The notes below the pieces were generated by a model. That model ran no database searches and had not been told where the DNA came from. It saw only the letters and a program-made list of their open reading frames with translations. This document shows, one piece after another, positions 18,260 to 29,800 of a DNA stretch of 64,000 nucleotides. A program made the translations under genes and the position numbers. This DNA is from Roseomonas sp. KE2513 (GTDB lineage: Bacteria > Pseudomonadota > Alphaproteobacteria > Acetobacterales > Acetobacteraceae), in contig NZ_RCVR01000003.1 of assembly GCF_016107305.1 (NCBI RefSeq), forward strand, positions 1 to 64,000, in the 5' to 3' direction. How positions within the stretch are numbered: position 1 is the first letter of the stretch; the number at the start of each line of letters is the position of its first letter.

Positions 18260-19485
18260 AGCGCCTCACCCAGGTGATGCGCCACCGTGAAGATGTCCTT
18301 GTCCCCGCGCCCGGAGAGGTTGAGCACGATGATCTCGTCCTTGCCCATGGTCGGCGCCCGCTTGATCACCTCGGCCAGCCCGTGCGCGCTCTCCAGCGCG
18401 GGGATGATCCCCTCTAGCTTCGAGAGGAGGGTGAAGGCCGAGAGCGCCTCGTCATCGGACGCCGCCGTGTATTCCACGCGCCCGATCTCGTGCAGCCAGG
18501 AATGCTCCGGCCCGATGCCCGGATAATCCAGCCCCGCGGAGATGGAGTGCGCCTCCGTGATCTGCCCGTGCCGGTCCTGCAGCAGATAGGTCTTGTTCCC
18601 GTGCAGCACGCCGGGGCGCCCGCCGTTGATGGCCGCCGCGTGCTGCCCGCTCTCGATGCCGTGCCCGGCCGCTTCCACGCCCACCAGCTTCACCTCGGCG
18701 TCGTCGAGGAAGGGATGGAAGATCCCCATCGCCGAGGACCCGCCGCCGACGGCGCAGACCACCACGTCCGGCAGCCGGCCCTCGATCGCCAGGCACTGCT
18801 CCTTCGTCTCCTCGCCGATCACGCACTGGAAGTCGCGCACCATCTGCGGATAGGGCGCGGGCCCCGCCACGGTGCCGATGCAGTAGTAGGTGTCGTGCAC
18901 GTTCGCGACCCAGTAGCGCAGCGCCTCGTTCATCGCGTCCTTCAGCGTCGCCGCGCCGGAGGTCACCGCGTTCACCTCGGCGCCGAGCAGCTTCATGCGG
19001 AACACGTTCGGCTTCTGCCGCTCCACGTCGGTCGCGCCCATGAAGACCGTGCAGGGCAGGTCGAACAGCGCGCAGGCGGTTGCGGTCGCCACCCCGTGCT
19101 GCCCCGCGCCGGTCTCCGCGATGATCCGCGTCTTGCCCATGCGCTTCGCCAGCATGATCTGTGCGAGCACTGCGTTGATCTTGTGCGCGCCCGTGTGGTT
19201 CAGCTCCTCGCGCTTGAGGTAGACGCGCGCGCCGCCGAGATGGTTCGTCAGCCGCTCCGCGAACCAGAGCGGCGAGGGCCGGCCCACATAGTCCTTCAGC
19301 AGCCGCCGCCACTCCTTGTCGAACTCGGGGTCCTTGCGGGCGGCGTCGTAGGCCTCCTGCACCTCCACGATGTTGGGCATCAGCGTCTCGGCCACGAAGC
19401 GGCCGCCGAAATCGCCGAAGCGGCCGCGGGGATCGGGCCCCTGGCGGAGGGAGTTGGGAAGCGGCGTCGGCAGTGGCTTGTTCAC
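18256..19485 (-). CDS. trpB: Tryptophan synthase beta subunit
   Basis: A 409-aa PLP enzyme that joins indole and serine to make tryptophan. The PLP lysine is in [10 protein letters not shown], and the glycine-rich phosphate loop is [11 protein letters not shown]. It begins with GTG ([12 protein letters not shown]). The N-terminal [15 protein letters not shown] block fits the family. It sits between an EamA-type exporter gene (50 bp upstream) and trpA (4-bp overlap). Confidence 0.97.
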   Translation of the reverse strand: MNKPLPTPLPNSLRQGPDPRGRFGDFGGRFVAETLMPNIVEVQEAYDAARKDPEFDKEWRRLLKDYVGRPSPLWFAERLTNHLGGARVYLKREELNHTGAHKINAVLAQIMLAKRMGKTRIIAETGAGQHGVATATACALFDLPCTVFMGATDVERQKPNVFRMKLLGAEVNAVTSGAATLKDAMNEALRYWVANVHDTYYCIGTVAGPAPYPQMVRDFQCVIGEETKEQCLAIEGRLPDVVVCAVGGGSSAMGIFHPFLDDAEVKLVGVEAAGHGIESGQHAAAINGGRPGVLHGNKTYLLQDRHGQITEAHSISAGLDYPGIGPEHSWLHEIGRVEYTAASDDEALSAFTLLSKLEGIIPALESAHGLAEVIKRAPTMGKDEIIVLNLSGRGDKDIFTVAHHLGEAL

Positions 19486-19535
19486 GGCGGGTTCTTTCCC
19501 GGTACGGGTTGGCCCGAAGAAGGGGGCGTGGGCTC

Positions 19536-20447
19536 TTAGCGCGAGGTGGGGGCTCGGTCACGTCCGCGCCACCCGGCCGCACCCAAAGGCCAACGCAGCG
19601 CCCCCACCGCCAGCCCCGCGATCACCAACCCCATCCCCGCCAGCCGCACCGCCCCGAAGCTCTCCCCCGTCACCAGCGCCGAGGAGGCGGCGCCGGTGAT
19701 CGGCACCAGCAGCGCGAAGGGCGCAACCGTCGTGGCGGGATAGCGCGCCATGAGGAAGCCCCAGATCCCGTAGCCCACCAGCGTCGCCGGCACCGCGAGG
19801 TAGAGCACCGCCGCGATGCCCATGAGGTTGAGGTGGGCGAGCGCCCGGCCGACCGTCCCCGGCCCTTCGACCGCCAGCGACAACCCGAGAAGCGGCAGGA
19901 TCGGCACCAGCCCCAACCAGGCCATCAGCGCGACCGGCCCGCCCGGCGAAGTTCCCGCGCCCCGCAGAAGCACGTTCCCCACCGCCCAGCTCGCTGCCCC
20001 CGCGAGGCAGAGCGCGAGGCCCAGCCCCGTCATCCCTCCACCGCCCGCCGTGCTGCCGATCAGCGCGAGGCCGGAGAAGGCCACCGCCATGCCCGCCAGC
20101 GCCCGCGCCGAGGGCCTCTCCCGCAGCACCGCCGCCGCGATCAGCGCGGTGAGGAAGGCCTGGGACTGCTGCGTCACCGATGCCAGGCCGGGCGGCATCC
20201 CCGCCGCCATCCCCGTGAACAGCAGCGCGAACTGCCCGAGGAAAAGGAACACGCCGATCGCCACCAGCCGCCCCGCCGAAATCCGCGGCCGCGGCAGCCA
20301 CAGCACCGGCAGCGCCGCCACCAGGAAGCGCAGCGCCGCCATCAGCAGCGGCGGCAGCCCGGCCCGTAGCCCCAGCTCGATGACGACGAAGTTGAAGCCC
20401 CAGAGCGCCGTCGTCAGCAGGGCCAGCAGGACATGCGCGGGCCTCAC
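19536..20447 (-). CDS. EamA/DMT-family transporter inserted between trpF and trpB
   Basis: A 303-aa membrane protein with two EamA repeats, about 10 TM helices, beginning [20 protein letters not shown], where the ALWG-xNF motif is typical of drug/metabolite exporters of the YdcZ/RhaT/EamA type. Substrates range over amino acids and their derivatives. It starts with GTG overlapping the trpF stop by 4 bp (GTGA) and ends 50 bp before trpB, so it appears to be expressed with the trp genes. A role in exporting tryptophan or a precursor is possible but only inferred from position. Confidence 0.85.
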   Translation of the reverse strand: MRPAHVLLALLTTALWGFNFVVIELGLRAGLPPLLMAALRFLVAALPVLWLPRPRISAGRLVAIGVFLFLGQFALLFTGMAAGMPPGLASVTQQSQAFLTALIAAAVLRERPSARALAGMAVAFSGLALIGSTAGGGGMTGLGLALCLAGAASWAVGNVLLRGAGTSPGGPVALMAWLGLVPILPLLGLSLAVEGPGTVGRALAHLNLMGIAAVLYLAVPATLVGYGIWGFLMARYPATTVAPFALLVPITGAASSALVTGESFGAVRLAGMGLVIAGLAVGALRWPLGAAGWRGRDRAPTSR

Positions 20448-21127
20448 CCGCCGCGCCCGGCGGCCTTGGCTCGCCCAGCGGCCTCGGCCCCGTGCGCCGC
20501 CCGGATGAAGGCCGCGATCCGCGCCGGGTCCTTCACCCCGCGCGACGCCTCGACCCCCGAGGAAACATCCACCCCGGGCGCGCCGGTCGCTCGCACCGCC
20601 TCGGCCACGTTCTCCGGCGTCAGCCCCCCCGCCAGCAGCCAGGGCCGCGGCACCTGGCGCCCGGCGAGCAGGGACCAGTCGAAGGCCGCCGCGTTCCCGC
20701 CGGGCAGCGCCGCCCCCGGCGCGGGCTTCGCGTCGAGCAGGAAACGGTCCACCACGGGGGCGTAGGCGTCCAGCAGCGCGACGTCCGCGTCGCTCGCGAT
20801 CCCCAGCGCCTTCATCACCGGCCGGCCGAAGCGCGCCCGGAGCGCCGCGCAGCGCGCCGGCGTCTCCTCCCCGTGCAGTTGCAGCAGGTCGAGCGGCACG
20901 CTCTCCAGCACCGCGCCGATCCTCTCGTCCGAGGCATCGACGAAGAGCCCCACGCGCAGCGGCCCACCCTTCGCCGGCGCCTCCGCCAGCAGCGCCGCCG
21001 CCTGCTCCGCCGTCACCGCACGCGGCGAGGCCGGGAAGAAGACCAGCCCGATCATCTCGGCCCCGCCCGCGACGGCCGCGTCCAGCCCTGCCCGGTCCGA
21101 AAGGCCGCAGATCTTCACCGCCGCCAC
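20444..21127 (-). CDS. trpF: Phosphoribosylanthranilate isomerase
   Basis: A 227-aa TIM-barrel enzyme of tryptophan synthesis that isomerises N-(5'-phosphoribosyl)anthranilate. VKICGLSDRAGLDAA carries the catalytic cysteine, LLQLHGEETP and LLAGGLTPENVAEAV are conserved, and the second catalytic region GVDVSSGVE is present. It starts with GTG 10 bp after pyrF, and its stop overlaps the EamA gene. The pyrF-trpF adjacency is common in alphaproteobacteria. The C-terminus has an extra Ala/Arg-rich tail. Confidence 0.95.
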   Translation of the reverse strand: MAAVKICGLSDRAGLDAAVAGGAEMIGLVFFPASPRAVTAEQAAALLAEAPAKGGPLRVGLFVDASDERIGAVLESVPLDLLQLHGEETPARCAALRARFGRPVMKALGIASDADVALLDAYAPVVDRFLLDAKPAPGAALPGGNAAAFDWSLLAGRQVPRPWLLAGGLTPENVAEAVRATGAPGVDVSSGVEASRGVKDPARIAAFIRAAHGAEAAGRAKAAGRGG

Positions 21128-21137
21128 GGCCGCCTCC

Positions 21138-21845
21138 TCAGCCCTTGATCGAGGCCGCGATGGCCTCCGCCGCCGCCGCCGGATCGGCTGACCCGGTGAT
21201 GGGCCGCCCGACCACCAGCCAGTCCGCCCCCGCCGCCACCGCGTCCTCGGGCGTCGCGATGCGGGACTGGTCGCCGGCCGCGCTGCCGGCGGGGCGGATG
21301 CCCGGCACCACCAGGAGCGGCCCCTCCCCCAGCGCGTCGCGGATGAGGGAGACCTCGCGCGGGGAGCAGACGAGCCCGTCTGCCCCGTTCTCCATCGCCA
21401 TGCGCGCCAGCCGCAGCACCTGCTGCGGGGGCCCGCCCGAAACCCCCGTCGCCGCGAGGGCCGAGGCGTCCATGCTCGTCAGCACCGTCACCGCCAGGAT
21501 CGCCGGGCGCCCGGCCCCGAACCCCTCCGCTGCCTCCCGCGCCGCGGCCACCATCGTCGGCCCGCCGCCCGCATGGATCGTCAGCATGGCCGGCTCCAGC
21601 GCGCAGGCCGAGCGCACGGCCCCCGCGACGGTATTCGGAATGTCGTGGAACTTGAGGTCGAGGAAAACGGGCCGGTGCCGCGCCACGCGGGCCACCGCCG
21701 CCGGCCCCTGCGCCACGAAGAACTCGAGGCCGAGCTTCAGGAGGCCGACATGCGGCGCCAGCACCGCGCCGAGAGCCTCGGCCCGCTCGGCGCTGTCTGT
21801 ATCCAGCGCCGCGATCAGCCCCGCACGGTTCGGTCGCTGGATCAT
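21138..21845 (-). CDS. pyrF: Orotidine 5'-phosphate decarboxylase
   Basis: A 235-aa enzyme making UMP from OMP. The N-terminal [15 protein letters not shown], the catalytic [13 protein letters not shown] (Asp-Lys-His-Asp set) and the C-terminal [16 protein letters not shown] and WLVVGRPIT blocks are all present. It is the first gene of the pyrF-trpF-EamA-trpB-trpA run. Upstream, a 17-bp direct repeat GCCCCGCGGCGTGCCCG occurs twice at 21920-21936 and 21941-21957; its meaning is unclear. Confidence 0.96.
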   Translation of the reverse strand: MIQRPNRAGLIAALDTDSAERAEALGAVLAPHVGLLKLGLEFFVAQGPAAVARVARHRPVFLDLKFHDIPNTVAGAVRSACALEPAMLTIHAGGGPTMVAAAREAAEGFGAGRPAILAVTVLTSMDASALAATGVSGGPPQQVLRLARMAMENGADGLVCSPREVSLIRDALGEGPLLVVPGIRPAGSAAGDQSRIATPEDAVAAGADWLVVGRPITGSADPAAAAEAIAASIKG

Positions 21846-21969
21846 GGGGGTCCTCCTGTCCGGCCATCCTTACCCGCGGGTCCGGCGTCGCGGCAGGCAG
21901 GGGCCCGCATGGCGCCCATGCCCCGCGGCGTGCCCGTCGCGCCCCGCGGCGTGCCCGCCCTGCGGTGGG

Positions 21970-22632
21970 TCAGCCGCGGCCCATCGCCTCCGCCACCGCC
22001 CGGTCGCGCGGGTCGGCGCTCGCGGCGAGGCCCTCGCGCACGCCCTCGCGGTCCGGTGCCGAGCGGTTCTGCGAGAGCTTGCGCTTGCCCAGCACCCGCT
22101 CGGCCAGGAGGCGGATGCCGACAATCCCTTTCAGCTGCGCCTCGGTGAAAGGGGCCGGCGCGTCCGAGACCGCCCAGGGCTCCGCCCGTCCCGCCTCGTG
22201 CCGCCCCGTCAGGCGGGTGACGGCGTCGAGCAGCCGGGCCGGGTCCTCGAAGACCTCGACCGCGCCCTCCACCGTTACCGCCTCGTAGTTCCAGGTGGGC
22301 ACCACCCGCCCGTGCTCCGCCTTGGAGGGGTAGAAGCCCGGCGAGACATAGGCCTCGGCCCCCATGAAGACCGCGAGCGCCCGCGGCACCGCGGCCAGCG
22401 CCCGCCAGTGCGGGTTGGCGCGCGCGAGATGGCCGAGGAGGTAGTCGCCGTCCAGCACGAGCGGCAGCGGCGTCACCATCGGCACGCCATCCGGCCCGTT
22501 GCTGGTCAGCAGCGCGAGGCGCGAGGCCGCGATAAGGCCGTGCAACACCGCCGGGTCCTCCTCGCGGAAGGCTGGGGGAATGTAGAGGGCGGGGGCTGTG
22601 GCCGCGGTGCTCCTGTGGCAACCATCGCTCAT
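21970..22632 (-). CDS. PaiB-family FMN-binding negative transcriptional regulator
   Basis: A 220-aa split-barrel flavin-binding protein. The PaiB hallmarks are ALYIPPAFREED near the start, LLGHLARANPHW, AYVSPGFYPSK, VPTWNYEAVTVEG and GKRKLSQNR. In Bacillus PaiB is linked to repression of degradative enzymes, though a broader flavin-reductase role is possible. The ATG at 22632 has AGGAGG 7 nt upstream and is the only start available in frame. That ATG overlaps the ATG of the divergent membrane-protein gene within a CATG tetranucleotide. Confidence 0.88.
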   Translation of the reverse strand: MSDGCHRSTAATAPALYIPPAFREEDPAVLHGLIAASRLALLTSNGPDGVPMVTPLPLVLDGDYLLGHLARANPHWRALAAVPRALAVFMGAEAYVSPGFYPSKAEHGRVVPTWNYEAVTVEGAVEVFEDPARLLDAVTRLTGRHEAGRAEPWAVSDAPAPFTEAQLKGIVGIRLLAERVLGKRKLSQNRSAPDREGVREGLAASADPRDRAVAEAMGRG

Positions 22633-24079
22633 GCTCCGACCTCCTGCCCTTCTCCGCGACCGGCGCGTGCCGGCAGCGGTCCTGCTCGTACTGCTGACGC
22701 TGCTCTATGTGCTCGCCTATCTGGACGAACCGGCCATGCCCGGCAACGACACGCCCGAGGGCTGGTGGGGCTGGTGGGACCAGGGGCACTACCTCGCCTC
22801 CGCCAGGGGCTTCGCGGAAGGCGATCTCCTCTCCGCCCGGCACTGGTACCCGATGGGCTACGCCCTGCTCGGCGCCCCCTTCGCCCGGTGGCTGCCGGAC
22901 CATCCCTTCTTTCCCGTGAACCTCGCGGCGCTGCTGGTGACGGGCCTCGCCTTTCTCGGCTTCGCGGGGCGCGTCGGGGTGGGCGCCTGGACGGCGGCGG
23001 CGCTCTTCCTCGGCAGCGCGGCGGCGGACAGCCTGCTGCTCCGCTGCTGGACGGTGCCCTGGAATACCTCCCCGGCTAGCGCGGCGCTCTGGGTGCTGCT
23101 GATGCTGGCGGCGGGGCACATGGCGGGGCGCCGGATGCCGCTGGCCATCGGGGCCGTGGCGGCCCTCGTCGGGCTGTTCCGGCCGAGCGACATGCTGCCC
23201 GCGCTCATCATCCTCGCCGGGGTGGCCTTGCATGAGGCTTGGGCGCGGCGGGCGCTGCCGTGGCGGACGGTGGCCGGGGTGGCGGCGGGGGGCCTCGTCG
23301 TCGCGGCGGCGGGGCTCGGGCTGCACCTCGTCGTCCACGGGGCGGGGCCCTCGCCCTACATGCAGTGGTCAGGGAAGGTCGGGCTCTCCTTCCACGCCTT
23401 CGGGTGGAAGGCCTTCACGCTGCTCGTCGCGCCCCAGCCCTGGTGGGGGGATGGGCAGGGGCTGATGGCGCGGTACCCCTGGGTCGGGCTTGCGCTGATC
23501 CTGCTGCCCTTCGCGGTGACGCGGGGGGCGGTGCTGGCGGTGCTGGCGGCGGCCATGCTCGCGCATCTCGCCTTCTACACGGCCTATGTGGACCTGCTGC
23601 CGACGGGGCTCTGGCGCTACCTCAACCTCCATTATTTCAAGTGGATGATGCCGGGCTTCGCGCTGCTGGCCTGGGTGGGGCTGGTGCAGGCGGTGCGGTG
23701 GCGGGGCGGATGGGCTCTGCCGGCGGCCTCGGCGGCGATCCTGCTGGTGCTCTCGGTGCGGATCATGCCGGCGGCCGCGCGGGGGGAGGCGGCCTGGCGG
23801 GGGCTGCAGGTGGCCGGGCCGGTGCCGGGGATGGCCGAGAGCTACTTCGACATGAGCGTCGTGCACCGGGACGCGGCGGGGGAGCTTCGCAACGTGCTGG
23901 ACATGCGGCTCTGGCCGGTGCCGCAGGGGGTGCGGGTGCTGGCGCTGCGGCGGGATTTCGTGCCGCCGGTGGAGGGGCTGGCGGCGGGGGCGGTGCCGCT
24001 GGTTTCGCGGGTGAGCCTGGGCTGGCCTTGCTGGTTGCCGGGGCGGCCAGGGGTTTGCGTGCGTTTGGGCGGAAGGTGA
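22631..24079 (+). CDS. Polytopic membrane protein, possible GT-C glycosyltransferase
   Basis: A 482-aa protein with about 10 predicted TM helices, starting MLRPPALLRDRR before the first helix. A periplasmic loop after TM1 contains GWWDQGHYLASARGF, resembling the first-loop Asp motif of GT-C glycosyltransferases, but no family was firmly recognised. The start is uncertain: ATG at 22631 lacks a good SD and overlaps the PaiB start; GTG at 22598 is the alternative. From about 23 kb the third positions favour G (CTG, GCG), unlike plus-strand genes further left. It converges with argG. Confidence 0.6.
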   Translation: MLRPPALLRDRRVPAAVLLVLLTLLYVLAYLDEPAMPGNDTPEGWWGWWDQGHYLASARGFAEGDLLSARHWYPMGYALLGAPFARWLPDHPFFPVNLAALLVTGLAFLGFAGRVGVGAWTAAALFLGSAAADSLLLRCWTVPWNTSPASAALWVLLMLAAGHMAGRRMPLAIGAVAALVGLFRPSDMLPALIILAGVALHEAWARRALPWRTVAGVAAGGLVVAAAGLGLHLVVHGAGPSPYMQWSGKVGLSFHAFGWKAFTLLVAPQPWWGDGQGLMARYPWVGLALILLPFAVTRGAVLAVLAAAMLAHLAFYTAYVDLLPTGLWRYLNLHYFKWMMPGFALLAWVGLVQAVRWRGGWALPAASAAILLVLSVRIMPAAARGEAAWRGLQVAGPVPGMAESYFDMSVVHRDAAGELRNVLDMRLWPVPQGVRVLALRRDFVPPVEGLAAGAVPLVSRVSLGWPCWLPGRPGVCVRLGGR

Positions 24080-24080
24080 G

Positions 24081-24104
24081 CGCGCGGGGGTTGCCCCCCG
24101 CGCG
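24081..24104. terminator. Bidirectional hairpin between convergent genes
   Basis: A 10-bp perfect stem CGCGCGGGGG with loop TTGC lies directly after the membrane-protein stop and 14 bp before the argG stop. It lacks a U tract but its place suggests a shared 3' hairpin. Confidence 0.6.
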
Positions 24105-24117
24105 GGGTTGAGGGGCG

Positions 24118-25353
<1,236 letters not shown>

Positions 25354-25577
25354 CAGGGGGAACCTTCCGGGGTTCGGGCGGGCGGGGTGGCCCTGCCTTG
25401 TGCTTCGACGCGGGCGCGGCGGGGTGGCGCGTGGTGCGCGCCCGGCGCGGGCGTTCGTTGGTGGCCCGGATGTGCCGCAGCGCGGCGGCGGCGGCAAGGT
25501 GGGGTTTGGGGGGGCGCGGTTCGCGCGGCGGGGTGTGGCGCGGGGGTTTTTGGGGGTTGGGCGGGGGCCGGGGGGCA

Positions 25578-26168
25578 TCAGGGCCAGGCCCAGCGGACGG
25601 TACGGGGCATGTGGCGGCGGCCGAGGGCGGCCTTGGAGAGGGCTTCGCGGGATTTCAGGTGGGCGCGGAGGGCTTCGATGCTGGCGGCGGTGGGTTCGAG
25701 GCGGGGGAGCGGGAGGCGGGCGAGGGTTTCGGACAAAAGGGGGTCGGGGAGGAGCCAGGGCGGGCCGTTGAGGGCGGAGCGGAGGCCGAGCCGGCGGATG
25801 AGGAGGAGCAAGGGCATGCCGCCGAGGCGGGCCGCGCGGCGGGTGGCGCGGCAGATGGCGTGCTCGATGGCACGGAGGGGGTGGTTGGCGGGGGCTTTGG
25901 CGAGGGCTTCGAGCAGGCGGTGCCAGAGGCCGGCGTGGGTGAGGCGGCGGAAGAAGCGGGCGACGGTCTGGGGGTTGCCGTATTCCGGCGGGAGGCTCTT
26001 CCAGGGGTCGCCGCTGGTGGAGGCGAGGTGGAAGAGGGCGTTCATGCGGTGGCGGAGGTCGGGGATGCGGCGGCCCTGGGGAGCGCGGGGGAGGACGTAG
26101 GGGGCGAGGGCGAGCCAGGCGTCGTCGGAGAGGGGGGTGTGGGGGTGGGGTGGGGTGAGGCGGGACAT
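25578..26168 (-). CDS. Transposase-like protein (DUF4096/IS5-type N-domain)
   Basis: A 196-aa protein. The first 95 residues match the DUF4096 N-domain of IS4/IS5-family transposases: [15 protein letters not shown], then [21 protein letters not shown] in family order and [17 protein letters not shown]. No DDE catalytic block follows; the remaining 100 residues are Arg/Leu-rich and unrecognised. Base composition matches the host. No inverted repeats or target duplications were found. It may be a truncated transposase or a domesticated DNA-binding protein. It sits between argG and the low-GC island. Confidence 0.6.
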   Translation of the reverse strand: MSRLTPPHPHTPLSDDAWLALAPYVLPRAPQGRRIPDLRHRMNALFHLASTSGDPWKSLPPEYGNPQTVARFFRRLTHAGLWHRLLEALAKAPANHPLRAIEHAICRATRRAARLGGMPLLLLIRRLGLRSALNGPPWLLPDPLLSETLARLPLPRLEPTAASIEALRAHLKSREALSKAALGRRHMPRTVRWAWP

Positions 26169-26264
26169 GGGTGGTGCCTGCGCTTCGGTTGGGGAGGCGA
26201 GGGGTAGAGGAATTTAGTCCTTATGTCAAGAGATGCGACTTGGTGGTGAGAACGATCGGGTATT

Positions 26265-26846
26265 TCAATTCGTAGGCCTGCTGCGACTAGCTTCTGAGAT
26301 TCCGGCTAATGCTTTATCGGTGGTGAGAGACCAACTTGCCGTTTCAACGTCAATAATTTGTTGTATTTCCCGAGACTGCGCGGTGGCAAGACTTACCGCG
26401 CTTTCAACATTGGTCGCGTTTCCCGAAGTAGCGCGATGAGCGCTCCATTGAAGTCGGTACTCAAGTTGCTTCGCTTCCAAGAGTAGTGCAGCCTTGAGCA
26501 GACGTGACCACGATGAGGTGAAGCCAAATGTTCTATCAAAGAGCATCAGAGCTCCACTGATGCCGAAGAGAAAATACCCCAGAGTTTTGAAATCGTACCC
26601 GAGTGTTGTGGCGGGAAGAAACGGCGCAAGAGTGCCGGCGAAAAAGAGAGCAATGGAGAGCGTTCTAATCCCTAGTGCGTAGATTTGCACCCGCCGTTTC
26701 TTTCGCCTATACCACGATATGTGTGCGTTGATATTCGCCTCTATAAGATCAAAGATCCCGGCAGGTGTTCTTGGTAAATCGTCCCACTTCATAAGAGAGG
26801 TGCGCCTATTCTTCTCGCGAGTGCGGTTTGCCTTAAAATCCCACAT
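26265..26846 (-). CDS. SLATT-type two-TM membrane protein, candidate effector
   Basis: A 193-aa protein. After a polar N-terminus, a basic stretch AHISWYRRKKRR precedes TM1 (about 55-78), and TM2 (about 86-104) is followed by FDRTFGFTSSWSRLLKAALL and a helical tail. This layout resembles SLATT proteins, 2-TM domains predicted as pore-forming effectors in nucleotide-signalling and other conflict systems. The start is ATG at 26846, four bases after the upstream TAA, with GGAAGA 8 nt before it; an overlapping TTG at 26882 is less likely. It is co-directional and surely co-transcribed with the HD-GHKL gene. Low GC suggests transfer. Confidence 0.75.
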   Translation of the reverse strand: MWDFKANRTREKNRRTSLMKWDDLPRTPAGIFDLIEANINAHISWYRRKKRRVQIYALGIRTLSIALFFAGTLAPFLPATTLGYDFKTLGYFLFGISGALMLFDRTFGFTSSWSRLLKAALLLEAKQLEYRLQWSAHRATSGNATNVESAVSLATAQSREIQQIIDVETASWSLTTDKALAGISEASRSRPTN

Positions 26847-26850
26847 GACA

Positions 26851-29800
26851 TTATTCTTCCACACTCCTTTGTCCCCACGCAAAGGGATTAAAAGTGCTTA
26901 AATTGTCGTCGCTCGCTTGAAGCATAGAAATAAAATCCGGGGCGTCTGGCAGCTCTCGAGGATAAATTTTAGAGCTAAGATCTCGGAGCGTGCGTTCAGC
27001 AACAGCTGCGGCAGCTCTCGGCTTTATTGGCCGGAAGCGCACCAACTGGCGGAAAACATCCGCGTATAGCAGACCTCGAAACTTTTCCTCGTCATCGTCT
27101 CTCGTGAACAATTCGTGCAGAAAATTAGTTACCGGCCGATCCGGCAAGACATAGAATGAACTAAGCGTGTCGAAAGATGTGTACTGCTCCAGCCCCGCAA
27201 CCTCAACGATGCCAGAAGCAACACAAAAAGTGTTGCGTCCAACAACGCTTCCAAAGCGTCGAGAAAAGCCATAAGAGCCGTAAGGATCCGTACGCTCCAG
27301 AGTAGAGCGATAAAGCTGCCGCACGGCGGTATTTCGCAGTTGCCGGTAAACATCGTTCGCTGTTATCCAGCGGCGTTCTTCGCCGGCGCGCGTCCACTCT
27401 AGATCCAAACGCCTAGTGCGCGGATCCGCCAATATTCTTCCAATTTCAAAATTCGCAAGAACAGCTGGCACAATACTAATATTTTCAGACATATTGCAAA
27501 CCCTAGGAAATCGGTTAGCACCTCCGTAGTTCTGTTCTGCCGACCGAAGGAACGGCTCAGCCGTTAGGTCCGAATGCGCTTCTCTAATAAGATGCTCGAC
27601 TGACTGAACTAGCAGAGAATCCGTTGTCCAAAAAACCTTTCTACTTAGCAAATCATTAAGGGACTCGACCGTCCGATGTTGCTCATTTTCCACCAAGAAA
27701 AGGGGGAGGGCAGCGGCAGATTGTTGGTACAAATCTTCCCGCAACACTCGACCACTCTGTGGGTTCATGAGAGGGCTAGCCAGAAAGGGTATTTCGCCCG
27801 TGGCACGAGTGGTGGAGTAGGCTTCTTCATCGTGCAAGCGACGCGCTTCATCTGCAACTTGGTTAAAGTAACATTGATAAATTTTTTCGATATATTGGGT
27901 GAGTTCTGGTGTTTCTTCGATGGCTGAACGCGCAACATTTGTGCGAGGTGCGCCAGGCCCGATTAAATCTGCACAAGAAAGTATCGGACGGCCCGCGAAG
28001 CCCGGGCTGGCGGAGGAGACTGCAATACCTTCGATGGACATGCCTGCCGGAAGATGCGCTAGGCTTTCAGCTTCCTCCTTTTCGAGTCCCGCAACGAAGC
28101 CCCAGCTGCGGAAAAACGCATCGTGGGTCACTGCATACGCTAAGGTAAGGCCATCAATTTTACGTTGTACGACTCTAGTTTCAGCATCACCAACTCGCCC
28201 ACGCATCGCACCGGAAGCAAGAAGTGCTTCTAGAGCTTGCTTTGGATCATCAAAGCCCACCTGAACGGGTGGCTGGTCGTCAATTACTACGCATACTTGG
28301 CACCGCGGATATTGTATCCATTGTCGCACAGTCGCTAGCACATCAACCTTTGATGCTGTGGCGCGTAGTCGCAGCCGAAATGCGGTTCCGCGGGAACCTA
28401 GCGCAAGCGCAGCCGGATCTGAATGTTTTTTCAAAAGCTTTATGAGATATTGACCATGAACTGAGCGAAGCGAGATCTGCCTACCTTCTTCTTCATCGTC
28501 CGAGCAGGTTACAATTTCAACAGAGTCCGCAATCATGAATGCGGAAAGCACCCCGATGCCAAAGCGGCTAATGGGGGAAAATGCAGGATAATCTTCTTTG
28601 AATTTGCCATCTTGATATCTTGACGATCCCACCTTCAGCAGGTGATTCGTAACAATTGCTTGTGTCATTCCAGTGCCATTATCGCGCACCTCAAGCTCAT
28701 TGTCCGTGCCGTTCCAAGTGATAGTTATTTTCCCGGTAGCTCTAGAATCGGTTTCGGAAATCGACGCTTGAAGGCGCACTGCGTCTATGGCGTTTTGCAC
28801 AAGTTCCCTTAGAGCAACTGTACTATCATTATACAACGTGTGGCCCGTCAGTAGATCAAGAATTTTTTGTTGATCTAGCTCAAAGCCGAAAGTTTCCTTG
28901 AGAAAACCTTCGGCCTCTATACGAGATATGTCGATAGTTTTCCAGGGAAAGTCATAACTTTTTACGACGTGACGCTTTGCACGCTCTACCACATCATGAG
29001 ATAAGCGAAGTTGCCCCTCGGCATACCTCAGATAGGATGTCAATCCGAAATAGCCGTTAGCGTCTTTAAATCTGGCGAACACTTCAATGATCGAGGTCGG
29101 TGCTGTTTCACTTACATTGCCGTCGTTATCGCGCCCAAGTTGCGGTCGCACCGATCGAACGGCTGCCTGCTTGCTCCATTCCCGCTGACTTACAGGGTCA
29201 GAGGGGTTTATGAGGCGAAATAATGTAGATGGAGCTCTATCACTCGTGATCTGCATCAGATCTGCAGTCCTGAGCATTACTGCTATATATTGTAGATTAA
29301 CGCTTTCTTGAGGATTGTTTCCATATGGATGGTTCAGCCTGTACTTTTCCGGATCCTCTAAGTCGTCCAATCCATGACTCTCGCACAAAATTCCAAGATC
29401 GGTGCGCACGTCTGATGGCAGGGAACTAAACAGCCGCTGTAGCTCATCTGTAATACCAAGCGCAAATCCAAGTCCCTGATCATGGCGACCTTCAAGCCAA
29501 GCTCGTGCTCTGGCACCATGATTTTTTCTGACAAATTCCTGGTAAAGGAAACGATCTAGTTCAACTTCAGGCAAGGCTTTTATCTTGGCGGCATACTCCA
29601 CATTCGCTCCATCCCCAATGAGACTTTCCATCTTAAAGGAAGGAAAGTTGGACTTGTCGCGATGGAAAAATTCGTCTTCTGTAATAATGAGCCCAATATC
29701 ATGCAGATAGATCGACAAGACCAGCATCATCCACTCAGCATGCGACATAGCCAGTGCTGTCTTAGTTGGTATCAGCCACGAGAGACTTTCGAGCATGCGT

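Noticed and set aside
19500-19540. A trp attenuator or leader peptide before trpB
   Set aside because: The 50-bp gap is too short and shows no Trp-rich frame or alternative hairpins.
26265-26882. TTG 26882 as the start of the SLATT gene
   Set aside because: It would overlap the ATPase gene by 32 bp without an SD, whereas ATG 26846 has GGAAGA and a 4-bp gap.
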